Of a stretch of 64,000 bases of DNA, positions 51,899 to 61,919 are shown piece after piece (the first letter of the stretch is position 1; each line of letters begins with the position of its first letter). Made by a program: the position numbers and the translations under genes. The DNA is from Rhizobium album. Lineage in GTDB: Bacteria; Pseudomonadota; Alphaproteobacteria; Rhizobiales; Rhizobiaceae. The notes beneath the pieces were generated by a model. That model searched no databases. It saw only the letters and a list, made by a program, of their open reading frames with translations, and had not been told where the DNA came from. Location: assembly GCF_003122325.1 (NCBI RefSeq), contig NZ_QFBC01000019.1:83848-147847 (forward strand), written 5' to 3'.

Positions 51899-53059
51899 TT
51901 AAGTGTTGACCGAGATGACGAGCGGCAGGCCGAACAGACGGGCCCACGCCTCGCTGCTGGCCCGTTGAATGTCGATGATGGCGGTACCTGCGGTCCACCA
52001 GCCGTTTCCGACTGCGACGATGGCATCGGGCCGATGGAAGGCCGATTGTAGAACCGGCCAGACGAGAAGCTGCTCGTAGCAGATCAGCGGCGCCACACTT
52101 TGGTTGCCGACATCGACGACGGGATTGGCGAAGAAATGTGCCCGTGCGCCGCCTTGACCGCCGATCCAGGCGCTCCACGGTTGCCACATAGACCCGGGCA
52201 CCGGCATCCGCTCTCGATACAGAACTTGGCTCTCATCGGTGGTGAGTTTTACGAGCACATTGTCATAGCCTTGGCTGTCGACGACTGCTGCTCCCGCAAT
52301 GATAGTAATGCCTGTTCCGGTAAGAGATCGCTGCCAGACGCGGCCGACCGTTGGCGTCCAGAAACCGAGGGCACTTTCCGGCAGCACAGTCGTGGTACCC
52401 GGGGAGTGCTGGCGAACAATGGCGATCAGTTCACTTTGACGCCACAGGCCAGTTTCACGCCCGAGAGATGCGCCCATTTCAAGATCGACACCTATCCACG
52501 ACGCAGGTAGGGTCGGCGGCGTCCACACAGCGGCGGACCAGAGCCAGAAGCCTGTCATGGTCATGGCTGCAGCCGGCCGATATCGCGTCGTCATGACGAT
52601 CAGGCCGGCTGCCATCGCGCCCAGACCCCACCATCCCCAGCCGGGAAACAGAACGCCTGCGGCGGTGATCGGATGCGCCCATCCCAGAATGCCGAAAGGC
52701 GGGACCGCCATTGCGACGAAAGCGGCCAGGTAGCGAAGCGGCTTCTGCCATCCCTTGTGATCGGTCCAGAGCACCGAATGGACGGCTACGAAGGCTGAGG
52801 AAGCGACCAGCCAGAGTACGAGACCGGGCCAGATATCCGAAGAATAAAAGTTCGCCACGCCCTGCGGCAGTCCACGCGATGCCGCGAGGAAGTAGGCAGC
52901 AGAGATCGCCGTTGCTTGCAGGCGCGTCCGCGCCAACGACCAGAGCATGGGGAACGTGGCTGCGAGGGGCAAGAGAGCCACATCACCGCTCCAACCAATT
53001 CCTCCGGCGCTCGTCGATAGCGCGATGAGGACACCCGATCGGAAGAGTTCACGGCGCAT
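51899..53059 (-). CDS. traB: TraB, nitrilase-fold membrane protein
   Basis: 386 residues from the ATG at 53059; the frame is open further but that part overlaps traF. Six or so N-terminal membrane helices are followed by a carbon-nitrogen hydrolase domain with VLPESALGFW (Glu) and APLICYEQLL (nucleophile Cys), resembling apolipoprotein N-acyltransferase. In Ti plasmids TraB raises mating efficiency. It overlaps traF by 11 bases. Confidence 0.9.
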   Translation of the reverse strand: MRRELFRSGVLIALSTSAGGIGWSGDVALLPLAATFPMLWSLARTRLQATAISAAYFLAASRGLPQGVANFYSSDIWPGLVLWLVASSAFVAVHSVLWTDHKGWQKPLRYLAAFVAMAVPPFGILGWAHPITAAGVLFPGWGWWGLGAMAAGLIVMTTRYRPAAAMTMTGFWLWSAAVWTPPTLPASWIGVDLEMGASLGRETGLWRQSELIAIVRQHSPGTTTVLPESALGFWTPTVGRVWQRSLTGTGITIIAGAAVVDSQGYDNVLVKLTTDESQVLYRERMPVPGSMWQPWSAWIGGQGGARAHFFANPVVDVGNQSVAPLICYEQLLVWPVLQSAFHRPDAIVAVGNGWWTAGTAIIDIQRASSEAWARLFGLPLVISVNT

Positions 53060-53615
53060 AGGTCCACACCTCTCGCGCCAGTCCGAGGATTCCCTCCATT
53101 GGCGAAGGACCGAAGTACCGGCTATCGAACGAACCCGGAAACTCGGAATGCAGGAAGACCGCGCCGGGCGGAACGACACCCCCTTCGTATGGCACCATCT
53201 CACGACCCTGACCGTCAACCCGTGCAACATGAGAGTGAGGCAGCGGCCGACCATCGACACGCACGTCATCGGCTATCTCGATCGCCTGCCCGGATGTCGC
53301 CACGACCGTTTTGATCAGAGGCGCCAAGTGGCCGGCGCAGAGGCCGAAACGCAGATATCCACGCGCACGCGCCTCGCGCATCGCGTCGGTGTTCGGTGGG
53401 CAAATGAAGACCAGATCGCCGACCACGATAGGACGATCGGGTTTGACGATCCGCCACAGGCCCAGCGGCTCGCTGGGTGTGAGATTGACCCTGAAGCCCT
53501 GACCTCCGAGCAGCACGATGAGACCAAGTGTAACCAGGCTGACGCTGCTGATCCGATAGAACCAGACGAGCCGCTTCATGCGCCGGAGCACTTTATGTCG
53601 ATGGCGCATCTTCAT
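53049..53615 (-). CDS. traF: TraF, S26-family conjugal peptidase
   Basis: 188 residues. One membrane helix (VSLVTLGLIVLLGGQGF), then the Ser/Lys dyad of the TraF/LepB type: Ser48 in TPSEPLGLW and Lys102 in PLIKTVVA. It should mature and cyclise the TrbC pilin. Its ATG overlaps the traA stop. Confidence 0.95.
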   Translation of the reverse strand: MKMRHRHKVLRRMKRLVWFYRISSVSLVTLGLIVLLGGQGFRVNLTPSEPLGLWRIVKPDRPIVVGDLVFICPPNTDAMREARARGYLRFGLCAGHLAPLIKTVVATSGQAIEIADDVRVDGRPLPHSHVARVDGQGREMVPYEGGVVPPGAVFLHSEFPGSFDSRYFGPSPMEGILGLAREVWTYAP

Positions 53616-56600
53616 TTGAGGCTAAGCCCCTCAGATTTCGTCTGACGCAGTGTCTCAGCCTGCTTGAGTGCCGTCACAGTGCGCTCATGGGCGTTCAGTT
53701 GCTGGACCGTCCGCATCGTATTCCACGCCTGTTGCACTTCGTTCTTTTGGACGGCATTCATGCCTGACGTGACGCGCTGGAAAGCCTCGCCGTTGGCATC
53801 CTTCGCAGCCAGGGGCAGGAAGGTTCTCTCTCCGAAACGTTCGGTAACCGCCTTCGCGAAACCTTCGAGTTCAGCCTTCACCATCTTGTCGGCGAGCGCA
53901 TATTCGAGACCCGAGGGCAGGTCGTTTCGGTCGATGGCGTCACGCACCCGCTCGAGCACGCTTTTCGCATTAGACGAGAGGGCAGGGATCTCCAGCGCGA
54001 CCTGCCTGCGGACAGCAAGCTCCTCGGCGTGATTTCGCCGCTCGGCATAGCCCCGCTGGCGGAGATAATCGCTGATGCTGTCGGCGAGCGGCTCTGTATT
54101 CTTGAGCGCTCGATCTCTGTCCAGTTTGTCGGCACGGCTGGCGAGAAGACCGGTTTTGCCCTTGAGGGCGCCGAAGGTTTCAGGCTCAGCAGTGATCCTG
54201 GAAATTGTCTTCGCCGCGGCCGCCTGATCGTGCAGCATCGCGTCGACATTCACCGCCTTGAACGCCGCTTCCGGGTTGGCAAAGACATGGTGGAAGCGCA
54301 TGGACACTTCCTCCCACTGCTTCTTCAAAGCAGGGTCGGCGGCGATCCTGTCTTCGACCGCCTGGTCGATTGTTTTGGGGAAGGTCGTGATGCCTGATAC
54401 CATCGGCTTTTCCTCCTTGGCTGTGTTCGGGATGGAGATATTGCTGTTGCCACGGGCAAGGCCGAGCCTCGCGCCGAGGGCCGCGAGCTTTGTAGCGAGA
54501 TCGATGAGCCGCTGCTTCTGGCGGATAGTCCAGACGAGCCGGTCCTTCGAAATCGTGCGCGCAACATTCATCAGATGCAGGCCACGCGCCTCCGCAAATC
54601 GCAGCGCGGCGCGATAGGACGATGCGCCCTCATAATCGAGGGTCGTTTCCTTCGATCCATCGCGGGCCAGCCGCTGCTTGAGCTGCTCTATCGCCAGTTC
54701 CGCGACATGAATGACTTTCCAGGTGTTGCGCTCGGCCGTGGTGTCATCCGGCAATGTGACCGTCTCCGATCCATCGTGCTTGAGACCGATCCGATCACCG
54801 ATCTCAGGCCGCGCCTCCTCAATGGCACGCTTGAGATCGACACCCCAAATCGTGCGGTACTGTCCGTCACTGTCTTCGAGCGTCACGAAATAGCTGTCGC
54901 GGTTCCCAGGCTTGTGTTCGTAGGGCGCGACACCGTGCTCGACCAGGATGCCACCGCGGCGGCTGGTGAACTCTTCCATGCCGACATGGAGCTCGGCTGC
55001 CTCGCGATGGCGCGTCATCGCGACATAGGTCAGGTGACGGTCGAGCGTGCTGGATGCGAGGACTTTGACACGGTCGACGGTTGCGCCTTGGGACTTGTGG
55101 ATCGTGGTCGCGTAGCCGTGATCGACATTGGCGTAGAACCGCTGTTCGACGAAGACCTGTGTGCGGCTTTCCCCGTCGCCGATTTCGGCCACGATGCGAC
55201 CGGGTGCTGCATTCACGACCTTGGCCAGCATGCCATTCTTGACGCCGAGGCTGCCCTCGTTCTTCAGGAAGACGATCTGGTCGCCGGCGGCAAAACGACG
55301 TAGGCCGTCCTGGGTATTGAACGCAAAACCTTCGCCGACAATGCCGCGCTCGACGAGCCTGGCACGCGCCAACTCGTTCAGTTCGCGCACGTCACGACGA
55401 CGGTGTGCGAGGATGAGCGTGGTCTTGTCGGGATCGAAATCCCGGTTCCAGCTCTCGATCAGTCCTTCAATCGCGTCCTGCCTCGTCCAGCCGGTCTGTA
55501 CCAAACCAGCCTGCTCATAGGCGTTCAGCGCGCTCGCCACGTTTCCACGGGCCAGATCAAGTGAAGCATCCCGCATCCACTGATCTTTCTGGCGGTAGAT
55601 CGTCTCCAGCTCCGCATAGCCGACCCGATCCGTGATGGCTCGAAATGCGGCGCCGGCCTCGATCGGCTGTAGTTGATCGGGATCGCCGATCAGGACAAGC
55701 TTGGCGCCGGCCTTCGCCACAGCGTCCACGAACAATGCAAGCTGGCGCGAGGACACCATGCCGGCCTCGTCGATGACGAAGATCGTCTTGTCGTCGAGGT
55801 GGTCACGCTCCTTCTCCCAGCGGAGCTCCCAGGATGAAAGCGTGCGCGAGACGATGCCGGCTTCCTTCTCCAGACCCTCCGCGGCCTTGCCAGCCAACGC
55901 ACCACCGACGACCCGATAGCCGGCCGCTTCCCAGACCTCCCGGGCGGCCTTCATCATCGTGGTCTTGCCAGCGCCAGCACGGCCGATGACAGCGGCGATC
56001 CCGGCGTCGCCAGCGACATGTTCGATCGCCGTCTTCTGCTCGTCGGACAGGCGATCGTGCCGGGCAAACGTCGCCTCGAGGACCGCCTTGCGGACGCCGT
56101 GTGAAGACCGGTGCGAGAGCCAGATTGATCGATTGGCCATCTCGGCTTCAAGCCGGATCAGCTCGCGCGTCGTGTACTTTGCCGATGACCGGGTCCCTGT
56201 CCCAAAGTCCACCCGCTCGCGATCCAAACGGAGGGTCTCCGGGCTCTGCAGGATGCGCGCCATCAAGCTTTGGAAAAGGCCGGCATCATCGATATAGCGA
56301 TGGAGGATTTTGGCGACATCGCGCTCGTCGAAGACGCTTTTTTCCCGCGTGATCAGATCAAGCACGATCTCCGGGTTGCGCTGGATCCGGCGGGCATTTT
56401 CAGCTCGCCGCTCTTCCTGCAACCCCAGCCGTTCGAGCGCAGCCTTCCCCTCCGCAGTCTCTGTTTTCCTCTCGATCGCCTTCGTGCCAACGCCAAGATG
56501 GATGGTCGGCGTCAGCTCGATGCCCTGCTTCTCGAATGACCGGCCATCGACCCGGATATCGAGGCCCGCTAACGCCAGGTGCCGGTTCTGGCAATCGAAC

Positions 56601-57193
56601 CAGCCGTTACGAAACGCATTGAAGTTTTCGAGGCCACCGGCCCAAAGCTCGTAGACGATCTTGCCGCTATCGTTGCGAAGCGGTTGGCCATCTGGTCCGG
56701 TCACAGCGACTTTCTTCGGCCCAAACCCGTCCTCGGCCAGCGGTCGCAACGTCGTCATCAGATGGACATGCGGATTGCCCGGCGCGTCGTGGAAGACCCA
56801 GTCGGCTACCATGCCTTGGGCTGTGATGTGCCTGGCAACGAATTCCTGGACGAGTTCGATGTTCTGCTCGGTTGAAAGCTCTATCGGCAGGGCGATGGTG
56901 ACATCCTTGGCGAGCTGCGCATCGGACCGTTTCTCGAACTCCTCGACCTTGTTCCAGAAAGCTTCCGATGCGCCGGAGACGGACCGATCGGCAATCATCG
57001 ATTGCAGCCATTCCGGCGCGTCGGCAGGAATGACGAACTCCTCATGCAGCAGGCCCTGCTTGCGGGTGTAGTCGATCGTGCGGGCTTCCCGCTCATAGTC
57101 CATCCTGGCGCAATGCCGGTAGGCCGCCGACAGCACGGCGCTGCGGCCGGAGCCGCGGGCGACGATGCTGACTGAGAAATGCGGCACGGCCAT
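53612..57193 (-). CDS. traA: TraA, relaxase-helicase
   Basis: 1193 residues. N-terminal MobA/MobL-type relaxase: conserved AAYRHCARM (Tyr25 candidate nucleophile) and the metal-binding HDAPGNPHVHL (His triad, about 135-145). Middle: RecD/TraI-like helicase with Walker A GRAGAGKTTMM (about 402), Walker B VIDEAGMVSS and YATTIHKSQGATVDRV. C-terminal long helical part. It nicks at oriT and unwinds the strand for transfer. Reads leftward from the oriT region with traF, traB and traH. Confidence 0.95.
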   Translation of the reverse strand: MAVPHFSVSIVARGSGRSAVLSAAYRHCARMDYEREARTIDYTRKQGLLHEEFVIPADAPEWLQSMIADRSVSGASEAFWNKVEEFEKRSDAQLAKDVTIALPIELSTEQNIELVQEFVARHITAQGMVADWVFHDAPGNPHVHLMTTLRPLAEDGFGPKKVAVTGPDGQPLRNDSGKIVYELWAGGLENFNAFRNGWFDCQNRHLALAGLDIRVDGRSFEKQGIELTPTIHLGVGTKAIERKTETAEGKAALERLGLQEERRAENARRIQRNPEIVLDLITREKSVFDERDVAKILHRYIDDAGLFQSLMARILQSPETLRLDRERVDFGTGTRSSAKYTTRELIRLEAEMANRSIWLSHRSSHGVRKAVLEATFARHDRLSDEQKTAIEHVAGDAGIAAVIGRAGAGKTTMMKAAREVWEAAGYRVVGGALAGKAAEGLEKEAGIVSRTLSSWELRWEKERDHLDDKTIFVIDEAGMVSSRQLALFVDAVAKAGAKLVLIGDPDQLQPIEAGAAFRAITDRVGYAELETIYRQKDQWMRDASLDLARGNVASALNAYEQAGLVQTGWTRQDAIEGLIESWNRDFDPDKTTLILAHRRRDVRELNELARARLVERGIVGEGFAFNTQDGLRRFAAGDQIVFLKNEGSLGVKNGMLAKVVNAAPGRIVAEIGDGESRTQVFVEQRFYANVDHGYATTIHKSQGATVDRVKVLASSTLDRHLTYVAMTRHREAAELHVGMEEFTSRRGGILVEHGVAPYEHKPGNRDSYFVTLEDSDGQYRTIWGVDLKRAIEEARPEIGDRIGLKHDGSETVTLPDDTTAERNTWKVIHVAELAIEQLKQRLARDGSKETTLDYEGASSYRAALRFAEARGLHLMNVARTISKDRLVWTIRQKQRLIDLATKLAALGARLGLARGNSNISIPNTAKEEKPMVSGITTFPKTIDQAVEDRIAADPALKKQWEEVSMRFHHVFANPEAAFKAVNVDAMLHDQAAAAKTISRITAEPETFGALKGKTGLLASRADKLDRDRALKNTEPLADSISDYLRQRGYAERRNHAEELAVRRQVALEIPALSSNAKSVLERVRDAIDRNDLPSGLEYALADKMVKAELEGFAKAVTERFGERTFLPLAAKDANGEAFQRVTSGMNAVQKNEVQQAWNTMRTVQQLNAHERTVTALKQAETLRQTKSEGLSLK

Positions 57194-57247
57194 CGTCTAA
57201 ACAGCTCCTTCGATCGAACGAAATCAACGTGTTCGTCAGGAGCGGAA

Positions 57248-57303
57248 GGCCCCGCCAGGGGCCAAAAGCAAAGCGTCGCATCAGCGACGTATAATTGCGC
57301 CCT
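57248..57303. other. oriT with nic region
   Basis: ATAATTGCGCCCT (57291-57303) resembles the nic core of RSF1010/Ti-type origins (TAAGTGCGCCCT). On one side CGTCGC/GCGACG (57274-57279 and 57284-57289) form a hairpin, and GGCCCC/GGGGCC (57248-57263) another. The region lies between the divergent traA and traC genes, as in Ti plasmids. Confidence 0.75.
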
Positions 57304-57358
57304 TCGGATCCGTCCTTGCGAACGGTCGGGATGATGCTCAAAAGCGTAGGCTCCGCCT

Positions 57359-57376
57359 ACTCGCATTTCTGTTAGT
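57359..57376. promoter_or_regulatory. Candidate TraR box 3 (traA/traC)
   Basis: ACTCGCATTTCTGTTAGT fits ACT-N2-CA-N4-TG-N2-AGT exactly. It sits 72 bases before traC and 166 before traA, where Ti plasmids have a TraR box. Confidence 0.65.
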
Positions 57377-57394
57377 AGATCGGCACGCCGATCT
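57377..57394. repeat. 18-bp palindrome next to the TraR box
   Basis: AGATCGGC and GCCGATCT pair perfectly around AC, directly adjoining the TraR-box candidate. Also GTAGGC/GCCTAC at 57346-57360. These may shape the oriT RNA or DNA, or bind another regulator. Confidence 0.45.
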
Positions 57395-57448
57395 GAACGA
57401 CTCTGACTGCGTGAACCACGACATGCAGCAACAGAGGACAATCCAGAG

Positions 57449-57745
57449 ATGAAGAAACCATCCTCCAGAATCCGCGAAGAAATTGCCAAGCTCCAGGAAC
57501 AGCTCAAGCATGCGGAAACGAGAGAAGCCGAGCGCATTGGCCGCGTCGCGCTTCGGGCAGGCCTTGGCGAGATCGAAATCGAGGAGACGGAGCTTCAGGC
57601 GGCATTCGAGGAACTGGCGAAACGCTTTCGCGGAGGTAAGCCCGGTACGAGCGAACGGAAAGGGGCAGGCGAAAGCAGCACGGGTAGCGGGCAGTCCGAG
57701 GAAGACGCGTCTGGCGCGGCTTCGGGCAGCCCTGCTGAGGCTTGA
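57449..57745 (+). CDS. traC: TraC, relaxosome accessory protein
   Basis: 98 residues: [20 protein letters not shown] forms a coiled-coil start, followed by a helix ([19 protein letters not shown]) and a Gly/Ser-rich tail. Standard TraC of Ti-type systems, needed with TraA at oriT. First gene of traCDG. Confidence 0.9.
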   Translation: MKKPSSRIREEIAKLQEQLKHAETREAERIGRVALRAGLGEIEIEETELQAAFEELAKRFRGGKPGTSERKGAGESSTGSGQSEEDASGAASGSPAEA

Positions 57746-57749
57746 ACGA

Positions 57750-57965
57750 ATGAGCAGGAACGCAACGTCCGATGCCCGGAAGAAGGACACGCGCGACAAG
57801 ATCGAGCTTGGCGGCCTGATCGTCAAAGCTGGCCTTCGCTTCGAGAAGCGGGCGCTTCTGCTCGGCGCGCTGATCGACCTACAGCAGCGCCTGAAGTCCG
57901 ACGATAGCGAGCGCGCAAGGTTGACAGCGATCGGGTCGGAGGCATTCGGCAATGAAGGCGAATAA
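57750..57965 (+). CDS. traD: TraD, conjugal transfer protein
   Basis: 71 residues from the ATG at 57750, four bases after traC. Conserved [20 protein letters not shown] and [16 protein letters not shown] mark the small TraD of Ti-type plasmids. It overlaps traG by 14 bases. Confidence 0.9.
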   Translation: MSRNATSDARKKDTRDKIELGGLIVKAGLRFEKRALLLGALIDLQQRLKSDDSERARLTAIGSEAFGNEGE

Positions 57966-59886
57966 GCTCGTTCTCGTCATTCTGCCCGTGGCCATGATGA
58001 GCGCGACGGTGTTCGTCATGACCGGCATCGAGACATGGCTTGCCGGGTTCGGAAAGACAGAGGCGGCAAGGCTGGCGTTGGGACGGGCAGGGGTCGCAAT
58101 ACCGTACATGGCGGCGGCTGCGCTCGGCCTGATTTTGCTGTTCGCAACCGCAGGATCGGCAAGCATTCGCGCCGCAGGCGTTGGTGCTGGAATCGGCAAC
58201 GTCGCGATCATCCTGACGGCTTGCGTGCGAGAAGGCTTGCGCCTTGCAGCGCTATCCTCCCAGGTGCCAGCGGGTCGATCCGCGCTATCCTATCTGGATC
58301 CATCGACCATGATCGGCGCGGCCGCAGCACTGATGTCCGGTTGCTTTGCAATGCGCGTGGCTATGGTCGGCAACGCCGCCTTCGCACGGGCTGCGCCGAA
58401 ACGCATCATCGGCAAGCGTGCCCTGCACGGTGAGGCCGACTGGATGAAACTTGCCGAAGCGGAAAAGCTGTTCCCAGGGACTGGTGGCATCGTGATCGGA
58501 GAGCGATATCGCGTCGATCGAGGCAGTGCTGCCGGCGTTTCGTTCCGTGCCGACACCAGCGAGACTTGGTGCGCCGGCGGCAAGTCTCCGCTTCTCTGCT
58601 TCGACGGCTCGTTCGGCTCCTCGCACGGCATCGTCTTTACCGGATCGGGCGGTTTCAAAACAACCTCAGTGACGATCCCGACAGCGCTGAAGTGGGGTGG
58701 CTCGCTCATCGTCCTCGATCCCTCGAACGAGGTCGCGCCCATGGTCTCGAAACATCGCGAAGAGGCGGGGCGGCGTGTGCGGATCCTCGATCCGCGTAAA
58801 CCCGCGACCGGCTTCAACGCACTCGACTGGGTCGGCCAGTACGGCGGCACGAAGGAGGAAGACATTGCCTCGGTCGCATCATGGATCATGAGCGATAGCG
58901 GTCGCGCAAGCGGTGTCCGGGACGACTTCTTCCGCGCCTCAGGCCTGCAACTCCTGACAGCAATCATCGCCGATGTCTGCCTCTCCGGTCATACGCCGAA
59001 GGAACAGCAAACGCTGAGACAAGTGCGCAGCAATCTGTCGGAACCCGAGCCCAAGCTTCGACAGCGCCTGCAGGACATCTACGACAATTCGGAGTCGGAC
59101 TTCGTGAAGGAAAACGTCGCCGCCTTCGTCAACATGACGCCGGAAACCTTCTCCGGTGTTTATGCCAATGCGATCAAGGAGACGCACTGGCTTTCGTACC
59201 AGAACTACGCCGCGCTGGTTTCGGGATCGACATTCCGGACTGAGGATATCGCCTCGGGCAAAACGGATGTGTTCATCAACATCGATCTCAAAACGTTGGA
59301 GACCCATAGCGGATTGGCGCGCGTCGTGATCGGCTCGTTTCTGAACGCGATCTACAATCGTGACGGCGCGATGGATGGGCGAGCGCTCTTCCTGCTCGAT
59401 GAGGTCGCCCGCCTTGGCTATATGCGTATCTTGGAGACCGCGCGAGACGCGGGTCGGAAGTACGGTATCACGCTGACGATGATCTATCAGTCGATCGGCC
59501 AGCTGCGCGAAACCTATGGCGGGCGAGACGCGTCCAGCAAGTGGTTCGAAAGCGCGAGCTGGATCAGTTTCGCAGCCATCAATGATCCGGAAACCGCCGA
59601 TTACATCTCGCGTCGCTGCGGCATGACGACGGTCGAGATCGATCAGGTTAGCCGTAGCTTTCAATCGCGCGGGTCATCGCGGACACGGTCGAAGCAGCTC
59701 GCCGCCCGGCCACTCATCCAGCCGCATGAAGTGCTGCGCATGAGGGCGGACGAGCAGATCGTCTTCACGGCCGGAAACGCACCGCTGCGATGCGGCCGCG
59801 CCATCTGGTTTCGGCGTAAAGATATGACCGCCTGCGTTGAGCAGAGCAGGTTTTTGCGGCGCGAAGCGCCTGCCGACCAACAATGA
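57952..59886 (+). CDS. traG: TraG, type IV coupling protein (VirD4-like)
   Basis: 644 residues. N-terminal membrane helices ([19 protein letters not shown] and others), a modified Walker A (GSGGFKTTS, about 226) and Walker [15 protein letters not shown]. It brings the relaxosome to the secretion channel. Confidence 0.95.
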   Translation: MKANKLVLVILPVAMMSATVFVMTGIETWLAGFGKTEAARLALGRAGVAIPYMAAAALGLILLFATAGSASIRAAGVGAGIGNVAIILTACVREGLRLAALSSQVPAGRSALSYLDPSTMIGAAAALMSGCFAMRVAMVGNAAFARAAPKRIIGKRALHGEADWMKLAEAEKLFPGTGGIVIGERYRVDRGSAAGVSFRADTSETWCAGGKSPLLCFDGSFGSSHGIVFTGSGGFKTTSVTIPTALKWGGSLIVLDPSNEVAPMVSKHREEAGRRVRILDPRKPATGFNALDWVGQYGGTKEEDIASVASWIMSDSGRASGVRDDFFRASGLQLLTAIIADVCLSGHTPKEQQTLRQVRSNLSEPEPKLRQRLQDIYDNSESDFVKENVAAFVNMTPETFSGVYANAIKETHWLSYQNYAALVSGSTFRTEDIASGKTDVFINIDLKTLETHSGLARVVIGSFLNAIYNRDGAMDGRALFLLDEVARLGYMRILETARDAGRKYGITLTMIYQSIGQLRETYGGRDASSKWFESASWISFAAINDPETADYISRRCGMTTVEIDQVSRSFQSRGSSRTRSKQLAARPLIQPHEVLRMRADEQIVFTAGNAPLRCGRAIWFRRKDMTACVEQSRFLRREAPADQQ

Positions 59887-60055
59887 AGCGTATCGGAGAA
59901 ATCAGCATAGCGACGACCGCCAGGGCGTGATTTCGGGAATTCTCGTCATGCTTCGATCGGGAAGCGGGCAGCCGCAGGAGGCTTAGCATAGCGCCGCGTC
60001 AGCGGAAGCCGGAACCGACTGGCCCCGACCGAAGCATACCGCTTATGACATCGGG

Positions 60056-60277
60056 CTATTGGTCGGAAACCCCTTCGGTCAGTCCGTCGAAAACCTCCAT
60101 CATTGCGTTGGTGATGGCCTGGCCAAGAGCGTTGCCTGCCACGCGGACGTCGTCTTCAGAACCGTCGCGAGCAGCCCGGGCAAGTTCAAATCCCTGATCC
60201 GCGACAATCTGCTTTGCCACTTCAATCGCCCAGAGACCAAAGTCTCCGCGGTTGTCGATTTGAATAGCGTCTTCCAT
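60056..60277 (-). CDS. Small conserved plasmid protein, unknown
   Basis: 73 residues from the ATG at 60277, after GGAGGGG. Acidic, helical (MEDAIQIDNRGDFGLWAIEV). No family named. Lies between the tra and WGR genes. Confidence 0.6.
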   Translation of the reverse strand: MEDAIQIDNRGDFGLWAIEVAKQIVADQGFELARAARDGSEDDVRVAGNALGQAITNAMMEVFDGLTEGVSDQ

Positions 60278-60483
60278 CTTCCCCTCCTGCAATTAGTTCG
60301 GCAGCTTCTTTCCATAGGCATTCCGCAATGACAAGCACGAGGCACTCATGTGCATGAGGTCACCACCTAAGCGAACAAAGGCTTGCTGTTGCCCTCCGAG
60401 ACATCACAGAAATGAATCGATTGCGCCGGAGCGATTCAAAACTCTCGTTGGACGGAAAATAGCTGGGAGACGATCATGCCGGC

Positions 60484-60750
60484 ATGATCACCCAGCCCTA
60501 CCATCTCTACATCGAAAGATCGGACCCCACGAAAAACATGGCCCGCTTTTATGCGATGTCCATCCATCCCAATCTGTTTGGAGAGGCTTGCCTGACACGG
60601 TGTTGGGGACGTATCGGAACCACCGGCCAGATAATGAGCCACCATTTCGAAACGGAGCGAGAGGCTGTGGTCCTCTTTCTCGATCTCCTCCGACAGAAGA
60701 AGCGGCGCGGTTACGCAGCGGCCATTCGACATTCGCGCAACGACAGCTGA
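60484..60750 (+). CDS. WGR-domain protein
   Basis: 88 residues. The WGR core is clear: FYAMSIHPNLFGEACLTRCW then GRIGTTGQ. WGR domains occur in PARP-type and MolR-like proteins and bind nucleic acid. Single-domain copies are common on rhizobial plasmids. Confidence 0.9.
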   Translation: MITQPYHLYIERSDPTKNMARFYAMSIHPNLFGEACLTRCWGRIGTTGQIMSHHFETEREAVVLFLDLLRQKKRRGYAAAIRHSRNDS

Positions 60751-60778
60751 TAAACGGTGCCCAATGCAAGGAATACGC

Positions 60779-61270
60779 ATGAACAGCAGATCAGAAGGTG
60801 TCGCTCGTCGGCAGATGTGGCGCTTCATCAGAATGATCCAAGTGGCGATGTTCGTCATTGCTCCAGCTGCCCACCCCTTGATCGGCACAAAAGCCTACGC
60901 GAGCGAAGCCGGATCCAAAGTGAGCCTGCCATTCCAAATGTGTGCTACTGGCTCGCGTAAGGCATGCGTCGTTGACGGGGACACGATCTGGCTTAGCGGC
61001 CAGAAGATCCGTGTCGCCGATATCGACACACCGGAGGTGAATGAACCGAAGTGCTCGTCGGAACTCGCCCTCGGCAACCGCGCCACGGCCAGAATGCTCG
61101 AGCTGATCAACGAGGGTCCGTTTGAACTCAAAGCTTGGCCTGGCCGCGATGCCGACCGATATGGTCGCAAGCTTCGTGTGCTGATCCGTGACGGTCGAAG
61201 CTTGGGCGATTTTCTGGTCTCGGAAGGTCTCGCCCGGACCTGGAGCGGCCGACGAGTGCCATGGTGCTGA
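60779..61270 (+). CDS. SNase-like thermonuclease-family protein
   Basis: 163 residues (or 168 from 60764). Hydrophobic N-terminal segment (VAMFVIAPAAHPLIGTKAYA) consistent with export. The SNase fold shows VVDGDTIWL, RVADIDTPEV, and DRYGRKLRVL. Two extra Cys near DTPEVNEPKC and the C-terminal Cys. May degrade DNA outside the cell or at entry. Common on plasmids of this family. Confidence 0.85.
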   Translation: MNSRSEGVARRQMWRFIRMIQVAMFVIAPAAHPLIGTKAYASEAGSKVSLPFQMCATGSRKACVVDGDTIWLSGQKIRVADIDTPEVNEPKCSSELALGNRATARMLELINEGPFELKAWPGRDADRYGRKLRVLIRDGRSLGDFLVSEGLARTWSGRRVPWC

Positions 61271-61310
61271 GGCTTGGAGGTCGGCCCGGCGAACCGGGCC
61301 GATGTGGCGG

Positions 61311-61484
61311 TTAGGTCCGCCGGTTCCAGTCGGTCTCGAAGTTGACCTCGACTTCGACGAGGAACGGGATTTTGATCGCGATCTTCATGCCGAGCTTGCC
61401 CTTGCGGAAGAGGTGACAGATCACCTTGGCGAGGTTGCGAAGGCGGCGGCCGGTGGCTTTGAGGAACTTGGCGAGCTGTTGCAT
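61311..61484 (-). CDS. Small basic conserved protein
   Basis: 57 residues from the ATG at 61484 (CAGGAGAAACCAA before it): MQQLAKFLKATGRRLRNLAK is basic amphipathic, then KIAIKIPFLVEVEVNFE. Unknown, probably nucleic-acid associated. Confidence 0.55.
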   Translation of the reverse strand: MQQLAKFLKATGRRLRNLAKVICHLFRKGKLGMKIAIKIPFLVEVEVNFETDWNRRT

Positions 61485-61748
61485 TTGGTTTCTCCTGTCG
61501 ATTGCGTTTCGTCGCGGGGATGGAATGCGGATCGGGAAGGAAGGCTGCACCGGGACGGCCGAAGCGTGAGCGGAGGACCTGAGGACGGCTGAATTTTGAG
61601 GCGCGAGGAGCCAAAAGCGGGGAAAATTCTGCCGGCGTCAGGTTGCGGCAGGACGCACGATCCGCATCATTCCCAATGTCGATGAAATGGGATCGACCGG
61701 AGAATTGCAGCAGCTCCGGTCTGAGAACCACAGGCGATGGAAGCCACC

Positions 61749-61919
61749 TCAGAACGGTGGCTCTGCCTCAGCAAGGCCGTCCAGCTCGGCAGCCGCGACG
61801 ATCAGCTCCGCCTGGGCGATGTCGAGCTCGGTTTGGATCTGGCGACGCTCGGCGCCATCGACAGCGTTGCGCAGCTCGGCCCGCAATTCTTCAATCTGGA
61901 TTTCGAGTTCGTAGGTCAT
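61749..61919 (-). CDS. Small coiled-coil protein
   Basis: 56 residues from the ATG at 61919 after AAGGAG. MTYELEIQIEELRAELRNAV and a second helix form a short coiled coil. Unknown function. Confidence 0.6.
   Translation of the reverse strand: MTYELEIQIEELRAELRNAVDGAERRQIQTELDIAQAELIVAAAELDGLAEAEPPF

Noticed and set aside
57377..57394. The 18-bp palindrome AGATCGGC-AC-GCCGATCT as the TraR box
   Set aside because: No similar palindrome is found at repA/traI, whereas the adjacent ACT-N2-CA-N4-TG-N2-AGT site recurs there.
60895..61731. 278-codon minus frame across the SNase gene
   Set aside because: Antisense to a clear SNase-like gene and full of Arg/Pro/Ser; no family pattern.
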